In this document: positions 1 to 6,416 of the stretch, one piece after another
Position numbering within the stretch: the stretch's first letter is position 1
How the letters are laid out: the number at the start of each line of letters is the position of its first letter
Origin: Bradyrhizobium sp. CB3481
Lineage (GTDB): Bacteria > Pseudomonadota > Alphaproteobacteria > Rhizobiales > Xanthobacteraceae
Length of the DNA: 64,000 bases
Assembly (NCBI RefSeq): GCF_029714305.1
Contig: NZ_CP121647.1
Location: 6,158,501 to 6,222,500, forward strand
Reading direction: 5' to 3'
Notes under the pieces: model-generated
The model's database searches: none
Seen by the model: only the letters and a program-made list of their open reading frames with translations
What the model was told of the DNA's origin: nothing
Program-made: the position numbers and the translations under genes

Positions 1-66
1 GGGCGCCGCGATGCGGCAGGCGCTGGATATAAGGACGGCGGCGCGGCGGTGGCAAGGTCGGTAATT

Positions 67-175
67 CGTCCCGGCGAAGGCCGGGACCCATAAGCACCGG
101 CGGGAGTCGTGAGATAATGCCGTTGGACCTCATCAAGGTAACGGCGGCGTATGGGTCCCGGCCTTCGCCGGGACG
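67..175. repeat. 26-bp perfect inverted repeat
   Basis: The arms at 67-92 and 150-175 are perfect reverse complements of 26 bases, separated by 57 bases. Each arm is itself partly palindromic (CCCGGC-GAAG-GCCGGG core). The element sits 10 bases beyond the stop codon of the minus-strand E1 gene, so it could end or stabilise that transcript. It is a different family from the two-hairpin elements elsewhere in the window. There is no T-run beside either arm, so a classical intrinsic terminator is not shown. Confidence 0.75.
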
Positions 176-185
176 ACTGGAATTG

Positions 186-2552
186 TCACACCGCCATCTT
201 CCTGTGCCGCACCGGTGCGCCAACCGTCAGGCTTTCTGCCGCATCGATGATGGCGTTGGCATCTATTCCGTAGTGGCGGTAGAGGTCTTGAATGGTGCCG
301 GTCTGGCCGAACTGCTCGACGCCGAGCGCCTCGACGCGGTGGCCGCGGACGCTGCCGAGCCAGCCAAGCGCAGCGGGGTGGCCGTCGATCACGGTCACGA
401 TGCCGCAGTCGCGGCCGAGCGGCGCCAGCAATTTTTCGACATGGCTGAGATGTTGTATGCCACGGCGGTCGCGCCGCAAATTCCGCGCCGCGGACCATCC
501 CGCGTGCAGCCGGTCGGCGGAGGTTACCGCCAGTAAACCGACATCGCGGTGGCTTTCACCGATCAGGCCGACGGCCTCGATCGCCTCGGGCGCCACCGCG
601 CCGGTATAGGCGATCACGATATCGCAGTTCGGCCCTGGCTCGCGCAGCCAGTACGCACCCTCGGCAATGTCCCGTTGCAGGTCCGGCGTCATGATGCGCT
701 GCGGCTGGTCGATGGTGCGGGTCGAAAGGCGCAAGTAAACCGAGCCGCCCTCGCCGCCTTCGCGCTGCATGTGGCGGAAGCCAAACGCCATGATCGCCGC
801 CAACTCATCGACGAAGGCCGGCTCGAACGAAGCCAGCCCGTCCTGCGCCATGCCGATCAGCGGCGTTGCAATCGACTGGTGCGCGCCGCCTTCCGGCGCC
901 AGCGTGATGCCCGACGGTGTCGCCGCCACCATGAAGCGCGCGTCCTGGTAACAGGCATAATTCAGCGCATCGAGGCCGCGCTCGATGAAGGGATCGTACA
1001 GTGTGCCGACCGGCAGCAGCCGCTCGCCATTGATCTGGTGCGACAGGCCGAGCGCCGAGAGCATGATGAACAGGTTCATCTCGGCAATGCCGAGTTCGAG
1101 GTGCTGGCCCTTCGGCGAAAATTCCCAGCTATAGGCGGACGGAATCTTCTCCTGCCGGAACAGGTCGTGATTTTCGGCCTTGGCGAACAGCCCGCGGCGG
1201 TTGACCCAGGCGCCGAGATTGGTCGACACCGTGACGTCGGGCGATGCGGTCACGATCCGCGACGCCAGCTCGGTGTCGGCGCGTGCGAGTTCGTTGAGCA
1301 CCAGCCCAAAGCCCTGCTGCGTCGACATCTGCGCCGCCGGCTTGAAGGTGAGCCGCTCGGGTACCTCGATCGTGGACGCGGTCAGCCGGCGGCGGCCCTG
1401 CTGATTGAAGGGCGCGGCCGCCAGAAAGGCCTCGAGCTCGGTCGGCGTCTGCGACAGGCCCTCGAACTTGTCCCACTCATGGCCGGGGCGGATGTTCTGT
1501 GCAGTGCGCCATTTTTCCATCTGCGCCACTGTCATCAGGCCGGCGTGGTTGTCCTTGTGGCCCTGCATCGGCAGGCCGACGCCCTTGATGGTGTAGGCGA
1601 TGAAGCAGACGGGGCGATCATGATCGATCGCCTCAAACGCCTCGATCATGCTCGCCATGTCGTGGCCGCCGAGGTTGGACATCAGCGCCAGCAATTCCTC
1701 ATCGCTGCGGCGGTCGATCAGCTCTGACACCGCGCCCTGGTCGCCGATGTCGTCCTGCAGATGCTTGCGGAAGGCGGCGCCGCCCTGAAAGCACAGCGCG
1801 GCATACATCTGGTTCGGGCAATTATCGATCCAGCGCCGCAGCGCCTCGCCGGCGGGTTCGGCGAACGCCGCCTGCATCAGGCGGCCGTACTTCACGATCA
1901 CGACCTCCCAGCCGAAGTTGCGGAACATGGTCTCGAACTTCGCCCACAGCCCCTCGCGCACGACGGCATCCAGGCTCTGGCGGTTGTAGTCGACGATCCA
2001 CCAGGTGTTGCGCAGCGCATGCTTCCAGCCTTCGAGCAGCGCTTCAAAGATGTTGCCCTCGTCCATCTCGGCATCGCCGACGAGTGCAATCATCCGCCCC
2101 TCGGGGCGATTTTTCATCCAGCCATGCGCGGTGACGTAGTCCTGCACCAGCGAGGAGAACAGGGTTTGTGCGACGCCAAGGCCGACCGAGCCGGTGGAGA
2201 AGTCGACATCGTCGGCATCCTTGGTGCGCGACGGATAGGACTGCGCGCCCTTGTAGCCGCGGAAATTTTCCAGCTTCTCGCGGGTCTGGTTGCCGAACAG
2301 GTACTGGATGGCGTGAAACACCGGGCTAGCATGCGGCTTCACCGCGACACGGTCCTGCGGGCGCAGCACCGAGAAGTACAGCGCCGACATGATGTTGGCG
2401 AGCGAGGCGGACGAGGCCTGGTGGCCGCCGACCTTCAGCCCGTCGGCATTCGGCCTGACGTGGTTGGCGTGATGGATTGTCCACGACGACAGCCAGAGCA
2501 CCTTGCGCGCCAGCGCGGACAACAGTTCGAGACGTGCAGGCTCGATCGGCAT
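186..2552 (-). CDS. Homodimeric-type 2-oxo acid dehydrogenase E1 (AceE-like, often named transketolase)
   Basis: Thiamine-diphosphate enzyme of 788 residues resembling the homodimeric pyruvate dehydrogenase E1 (AceE), though about 100 residues shorter than the E. coli enzyme. GGHQASS (43-49) and STGSVGLG (119-126) match the AceE substrate/cofactor segments. The ThDP-Mg motif runs from GDAEMDEGN (159-167) to N190. The central and C-terminal transketolase-like domains are also AceE-like, with an EGGAHQS segment. No E2 or E3 gene lies next to it. A divergent Lrp/AsnC gene shares its upstream region, which suggests control by an amino or 2-oxo acid. The true substrate (pyruvate or a branched-chain 2-oxo acid) cannot be read from sequence. 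Rhizobia usually also carry the heterodimeric PdhAB E1, so this may be a second, specialised enzyme; that is inference. Confidence 0.85.
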   Translation of the reverse strand: MPIEPARLELLSALARKVLWLSSWTIHHANHVRPNADGLKVGGHQASSASLANIMSALYFSVLRPQDRVAVKPHASPVFHAIQYLFGNQTREKLENFRGYKGAQSYPSRTKDADDVDFSTGSVGLGVAQTLFSSLVQDYVTAHGWMKNRPEGRMIALVGDAEMDEGNIFEALLEGWKHALRNTWWIVDYNRQSLDAVVREGLWAKFETMFRNFGWEVVIVKYGRLMQAAFAEPAGEALRRWIDNCPNQMYAALCFQGGAAFRKHLQDDIGDQGAVSELIDRRSDEELLALMSNLGGHDMASMIEAFEAIDHDRPVCFIAYTIKGVGLPMQGHKDNHAGLMTVAQMEKWRTAQNIRPGHEWDKFEGLSQTPTELEAFLAAAPFNQQGRRRLTASTIEVPERLTFKPAAQMSTQQGFGLVLNELARADTELASRIVTASPDVTVSTNLGAWVNRRGLFAKAENHDLFRQEKIPSAYSWEFSPKGQHLELGIAEMNLFIMLSALGLSHQINGERLLPVGTLYDPFIERGLDALNYACYQDARFMVAATPSGITLAPEGGAHQSIATPLIGMAQDGLASFEPAFVDELAAIMAFGFRHMQREGGEGGSVYLRLSTRTIDQPQRIMTPDLQRDIAEGAYWLREPGPNCDIVIAYTGAVAPEAIEAVGLIGESHRDVGLLAVTSADRLHAGWSAARNLRRDRRGIQHLSHVEKLLAPLGRDCGIVTVIDGHPAALGWLGSVRGHRVEALGVEQFGQTGTIQDLYRHYGIDANAIIDAAESLTVGAPVRHRKMAV

Positions 2553-2640
2553 GGCAGGGCTCCCGGCGATTCAGTATGCGCCAATTTTAGCCGCGGCGCA
2601 GGCGCCAAACTTCTCAATTTCCTGCGGCATACCGTCCGAT

Positions 2641-2690
2641 ATTGGGATAAAATACCACAATACCCCTCCAAACTATGAGTTCATCCCAAT
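2641..2690. promoter_or_regulatory. Inverted repeat at the Lrp gene start
   Basis: ATTGGGAT at 2641-2648 is a perfect reverse complement of ATCCCAAT at 2683-2690, and the second arm runs into the ATG at 2689. A 21-base imperfect dyad (2641-2661, ATTG at one end and CAAT at the other) and an A/T-rich TAAAAT at 2648-2653 lie inside. It could be an Lrp-type autoregulatory site between the divergent E1 and Lrp genes, or an RNA hairpin covering the Lrp start codon. The sequence alone does not decide between these. Confidence 0.4.
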
Positions 2691-3150
2691 GGCCGCCCTC
2701 GATGCCATCGACCGCAAGATCCTCAGCCACCTGCAGAGCGACAGTCGCATGACCATGCAGGAGCTCGCCGACAAGGTCGGCCTTTCGGTGTCGCCATGCC
2801 ATCGCCGGGTGAAATTGCTGGAACAGCACGGCGTCATCACCCGCTATATCGCGACCGTCGACCAGAAATCGCTCGGGCTTCACGTCAGCGTGTTCATCTC
2901 GATCAAGCTGGCGCGGCAGAAGGAAGAGGACCTCAACCGGTTCGCCAAGGCGATCTCGAAATGGGACGAGGTGCTGGAGTGCTACCTGATGACCGGCAAC
3001 CGCGATTACCTCTTGCGCGTCGTCGCCGCCGACCTCTCCTCCTATGAAGCGTTCCTGAAGAACAAGCTGACGCGGCTCGATGGTATTGCTTCCATCGAGT
3101 CGAGCTTTGCGCTGAGCCAGGTGAAGTATTCGATCGCGCTGCCGGTGTGA
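2689..3150 (+). CDS. Lrp/AsnC family transcriptional regulator
   Basis: Regulator of 153 residues, the usual size for Lrp/AsnC proteins. It begins MAALDAIDRKIL, and residues about 1-60 form the winged helix-turn-helix with the family pattern LSVSPCHRRVKLLE. The rest is the ligand-binding RAM domain, with the typical VLECYLMTGNRDYLL segment. I chose the ATG at 2689 because the reading frame upstream of it has no family-like sequence and the family begins at this point. The gene is divergent from the AceE-like E1 and probably controls it in response to an amino acid or a 2-oxo acid. Two further palindromic repeats follow the stop. Confidence 0.9.
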   Translation: MAALDAIDRKILSHLQSDSRMTMQELADKVGLSVSPCHRRVKLLEQHGVITRYIATVDQKSLGLHVSVFISIKLARQKEEDLNRFAKAISKWDEVLECYLMTGNRDYLLRVVAADLSSYEAFLKNKLTRLDGIASIESSFALSQVKYSIALPV

Positions 3151-3177
3151 TGGAGAGATGCCGCCACACACACCATT

Positions 3178-3277
3178 GTCGTCCCCGCGAAAGCGGGGAT
3201 CCAGTACGCCGCGGCTTATCCGTTCAATCACTGGCGTCTCTGGCATACTGGGTCACCCGCCTGCGCGGGTGACGACA
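3178..3277 (-). repeat. Two-hairpin intergenic element, copy 1
   Basis: Two GC-rich hairpins (stems at 3181-3200 and 3252-3273) flank a conserved core. Read on the minus strand, the core between the hairpins is nearly identical to that of the copy at 44917-45020, with CCAGTATnCCAGAGACGCC at one side and GCGGCGTACTGGAT at the other. The stems differ between copies but remain paired. This copy follows the Lrp gene. Confidence 0.85.
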
Positions 3278-3282
3278 GCTGA

Positions 3283-3815
3283 ATGTGGAGCGGCGATCTC
3301 GCGACATGATTTGCCCGAGGTTTGCATCTCGTTTGCCCCCATCGAAATGAGGGCGCAGGGAAGACCAGGTGCGCGCCGCACCCGCGGTCTCGCGTGCCAT
3401 TATGCGCATTAGCAAAAGATGCACACGAGCATACAGGTTCGGCGGGAGCATCCCGGCCTTCCCTGCGCAATGGCTTTACCGCTTACTTCGCGCTCTTCCC
3501 GGAGAACGGCTCTTTTGCCTCCGTCGCCCGCAAGATGCTTTCGCTTCCCGAGGGCTTAACGCCAGCACCACGGCGCCAGAACCACACGACTTCACCGTAC
3601 GCCTCAGCCACACTCGTCCGTCATGGCATCGGCGTCCATCGCATCTCCCCGCGCGTCAGTGACGATGGCCAACGCCCCTCATCTCGCGGTGAGACGGCGG
3701 TATTTATGCCGCTGATTTGGGTCAGAATGGAAGCGGAATATTTCTGATTATCAGCAATTCCTGACTTGACGCCACTTCTGACAATCAGAACTGATTTGCC
3801 CGTCGGGCAGCCACA
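3283..3815. repeat. Probable long dispersed Bradyrhizobium-type intergenic repeat
   Basis: I recognise this stretch from memory as resembling a several-hundred-base sequence that recurs in intergenic regions of Bradyrhizobium and Rhodopseudomonas; this is recall, not a search. No second copy is in the window. It ends in several small perfect dyads: TTCTGA-CAA-TCAGAA (3776-3790) and TGCCCG-T-CGGGCA (3797-3809). It is compositionally unlike coding sequence and could encode a structured RNA or be a mobile remnant. Confidence 0.45.
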
Positions 3816-3826
3816 ATCGTCGGTGC

Positions 3827-3922
3827 CGTAGGGTGGGCAAAGCGACAGCGTGCCCACCATCGAGCGGCGCGATCGGTGAGAGATGGTGGGCACGTCGCTT
3901 GCGCTCCTCTGCCCACCCTACG
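3827..3922. repeat. Long GTAGGGTGGGCAAAG hairpin element, copy 1
   Basis: The ends CGTAGGGTGGGCA and TGCCCACCCTACG are perfect reverse complements. Inside them, GTGCCCACCAT pairs with ATGGTGGGCAC, giving one long, slightly bulged hairpin of about 96 bases. A second copy with the same outer and inner arms lies at 5185-5278. This copy lies 105 bases upstream of the DJ-1-like gene. Confidence 0.85.
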
Positions 3923-4027
3923 GCATCCTCATTCTACATGACCGTTTTCGCGGGATTTGCGTCATTTCCAGCGGAATATGACGGCGGTAAACTCTGATAC
4001 AATCAAGCACGCATCGAGCCGGCAATT

Positions 4028-5179
4028 ATGACATCGCGACGCCTGTTGTGGAGCGCCCTTGGCGCTGTCGCACTTCTTCTCATTATCGGCGGCGGCTGGC
4101 TGTGGTCGCTGCCGCCTGCCCCAGCCGTCACACCGCCGCCGCCGATCGCACAGGCCGAGCGCGACGCGACGGTTGCGGCGTTGAAGCCGCCGAAGCGGCA
4201 GCGCCCGCTGATCGCCATCATCGGCATCAACGATGGCACCGAGACCACCGATTACCTGATGCCCTACGGCATCCTGCGGCGCGCCGATGTTGCCGATGTT
4301 ATGACGCTGGCGACGAAGCCGGGCCCCGTGCAGCTCTATCCGGTGCTCAAGGTCGAGCCGCAGGCGACCATCGCTGAGTTCGATGCGCAGCACCCTGATG
4401 GTGCCGACTATGTCATCGTGCCCGCGATGATCCGCGACGACGATCCGGCGGCGCTGCAATGGATCAGGAATCAATCGGCCAAGAAGGCCATCATCATCGG
4501 CGTCTGCGTCGGCGCCAAGGTGGTCGGCGATGCCGGGCTGCTGCACGGCAAGCGCGCGACCACGCACTGGTATTCGGTCAAGGAATTGCGCAGCAAGCAT
4601 CCGACCATGCAATACGTTGAGGACCGGCGGTTCGTCGTCGACGACGGCGTGGCGACCACCACCGGCATCTCCGCCTCGATGCCGATCTCGCTGACGTTGA
4701 TCGAGGCGATCGCCGGCCGCGACAAGGCGCGCGCGGTGGGACGCGATATCGGCGTCGCCGACTGGGATGCGCGGCATGAAAGCGACGCGTTCCGCTTCAC
4801 GCGCCCGTTTGCGCTGACCGCAATCGGCAACACCGCCGCGTTCTGGGCGCGCGAACGGCTCGGCATCGAGCTCAAGGACGGTGTCGACGAAGTGTCGCTG
4901 GCGCTCGCCGCCGATGCGTGGTCGCGGACCTTTCGCTCCCAGGCGGTGACGTTCGCCGTCACCGCCGATGCCCGGCAGAGCCGGGGCGGTCTCCGCATCT
5001 ATCCCGAAGAGGTCGCCGCGAGCTGGCCGGCGGAACGGCTGCTGGCTTCAGTCGGGGAGCGCAAGCCGGCGGAAGCGCTGGACGAGACCTTGCGCGCCAT
5101 GACGGCGCGTTACGGTGCGCGCACGACGGATTTTGTCGCGATGCAGATGGAGTATCCGAGAAATCGTGCAGCGCAGTGA
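4028..5179 (+). CDS. Membrane-anchored DJ-1/PfpI (class I glutamine amidotransferase-like) protein
   Basis: Protein of 383 residues. An N-terminal hydrophobic segment at about residues 8-28 (LGAVALLLIIGGGWLW) looks like a signal anchor or uncleaved signal, so the body is probably periplasmic. It is followed by a Pro-rich linker. Residues about 55-250 form a DJ-1/PfpI fold with the nucleophile elbow IGVCVGAKV and a GKRATTHW segment. This pattern resembles the sensor half of GATase1-AraC regulators, but no AraC helix-turn-helix follows. The C-terminal 130 residues are not recognised. The gene is isolated between a repeat-rich spacer and a convergent alcohol dehydrogenase. Its activity (amidase, chaperone or glyoxalase-like) is unknown. 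Confidence 0.75.
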   Translation: MTSRRLLWSALGAVALLLIIGGGWLWSLPPAPAVTPPPPIAQAERDATVAALKPPKRQRPLIAIIGINDGTETTDYLMPYGILRRADVADVMTLATKPGPVQLYPVLKVEPQATIAEFDAQHPDGADYVIVPAMIRDDDPAALQWIRNQSAKKAIIIGVCVGAKVVGDAGLLHGKRATTHWYSVKELRSKHPTMQYVEDRRFVVDDGVATTTGISASMPISLTLIEAIAGRDKARAVGRDIGVADWDARHESDAFRFTRPFALTAIGNTAAFWARERLGIELKDGVDEVSLALAADAWSRTFRSQAVTFAVTADARQSRGGLRIYPEEVAASWPAERLLASVGERKPAEALDETLRAMTARYGARTTDFVAMQMEYPRNRAAQ

Positions 5180-5184
5180 GATTT

Positions 5185-5278
5185 CGTAGGGTGGGCAAAG
5201 CGAAGCGTGCCCACCATCTCACAGCGTACTCGTCGATGGATGGTGGGCACGTCGCTTCGCTCCTTTGCCCACCCTACG
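5185..5278. repeat. Long GTAGGGTGGGCAAAG hairpin element, copy 2
   Basis: Same family as 3827-3922: the outer arms CGTAGGGTGGGCA/TGCCCACCCTACG are perfect and the inner arms GTGCCCACCAT/ATGGTGGGCAC are also kept. It fills almost the entire 109-base spacer between two convergent genes, so it is well placed to separate their transcripts. There is no clear T-run. Confidence 0.85.
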
Positions 5279-5288
5279 GCAGCGGCAA

Positions 5289-6371
5289 TCACCGCCACGG
5301 CTCGACGATGATCTTGGTGTGCGCCTCGGGATTGGCGAGATCGGCGAAGGCTTTTGCGACGCCGTCGATGCCGACTGACGCGGTCACCATCGAAGCTGCA
5401 TCGACCTGCCCTTCCGCGATCAGCCGCAGCGAATACGCGAACTCCTCCGGCGTGTAGCCGAGCGCATACTGGACGTTGAGCTCCTTCAGGATGCCGAGCA
5501 TTGGCTCGGAGCGGTCGGTCTCCATGCAGACGCCGACCACGACGATGCGCGCATCGCGCGGCGCGCCCTCGAACACCTGCTGGATCAGGCCGGGCACGCC
5601 GACGCATTCGAAGATCAGCGCGGGCTTGAGCGCCGGCAGCAGCGCCTGCAGCGGCGGGCGCGCGGCCTTCTCCTCCGGCGACATCTGGGCGTGCTCCGCC
5701 CAGGTCGTATAAGGCTGCGTGCGCGCGGGATCGACGACGACGTCGGCGCCGAGCCTTTCGGCCAGCGCGCGGCGCGCCGGCGAGTAATCCGCGGCGACTA
5801 TCGGATGCAAACCCCTGATCTTGAGCGCGGCGATGACGGCGAGCCCGACCGGACCGCAGCCGATCACCAGCGGCACCTCGCCGCCGCTGATGTTGGCTTT
5901 CGCCACCGCGTGCACGCCGACCGCGAGCGGCTCGGTCAGCGCGGCATGCTCGGCGGCAAGGCCGTTCGGCACTTCAAGCAGCAGCGCCTCGGAGAGCAGC
6001 ATTTGCTCGGCATAGGCGCCGACAAAATCGTTGGAATAGCCGATGCCCTTCGGACCTTCGGCGGTCAGCAGCGCCGGGATCGAGCAGACTTTTGCGCCGG
6101 GCTTGAACTTACGAGCGGTATCGGGGCCGTAGTCCAGCACCTCGCAGCAGAACTCATGGCCGAACACCACATCGCGCGAGAGATCCATCGGCTTGCGGCC
6201 GGGAAAATGTTTTGCCAGTTCCACCATGCGGTGCGCATGTTTGCGCGCGTGCAGGTCGGAGCCGCAGATGCCGCAGGCCAGCGACTTCACCAGCACCTGC
6301 CCGGCGCCGGGTTTCGGCTCCGGCATCTGATCGACGACAATTTCCCCGTTGCGGAAAATGGCGGCGCGCAT
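5289..6371 (-). CDS. Zinc-binding medium-chain alcohol dehydrogenase
   Basis: NAD(P)-dependent medium-chain dehydrogenase of 360 residues. The catalytic zinc ligands are visible as C36 in GICGSDLH, H72-E73 in FGHE, and E147 in TEPLAVG. The Rossmann motif is GCGPVG at 171-176. The four-cysteine structural zinc lobe found in many family members is absent; the corresponding region carries no Cys cluster. It lies 45 bases downstream of the autotransporter gene on the same strand, so co-transcription is possible, although the functions do not suggest a link. The substrate is unknown. Confidence 0.88.
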   Translation of the reverse strand: MRAAIFRNGEIVVDQMPEPKPGAGQVLVKSLACGICGSDLHARKHAHRMVELAKHFPGRKPMDLSRDVVFGHEFCCEVLDYGPDTARKFKPGAKVCSIPALLTAEGPKGIGYSNDFVGAYAEQMLLSEALLLEVPNGLAAEHAALTEPLAVGVHAVAKANISGGEVPLVIGCGPVGLAVIAALKIRGLHPIVAADYSPARRALAERLGADVVVDPARTQPYTTWAEHAQMSPEEKAARPPLQALLPALKPALIFECVGVPGLIQQVFEGAPRDARIVVVGVCMETDRSEPMLGILKELNVQYALGYTPEEFAYSLRLIAEGQVDAASMVTASVGIDGVAKAFADLANPEAHTKIIVEPWR

Positions 6372-6416
6372 CGACGGAATCCTCCCGGTGATTTTTCATC
6401 ACTCTAGCATGGAGAA

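Larger units (their letters stand above)
3151..4027. other. 877-base non-coding spacer filled with repeats
   Basis: No convincing gene is present; the open frames here have no recognisable protein pattern. The spacer contains, in order, a two-hairpin element (3178-3277), a long conserved-looking segment (about 3283-3815) and a long GTAGGGTGGGCAAAG hairpin (3827-3922). Roughly 100 bases then remain before the DJ-1-like gene. Such stacking of different repeat families in one spacer suggests an insertion-tolerant site. Confidence 0.7.

Noticed and set aside
2..64. Possible C-terminal end of a plus-strand gene at the left edge (frame reading ...MRQALDIRTAARRWQGR-stop)
   Set aside because: Only 20 codons are visible and no family can be named; it may equally be intergenic sequence before the inverted repeat.
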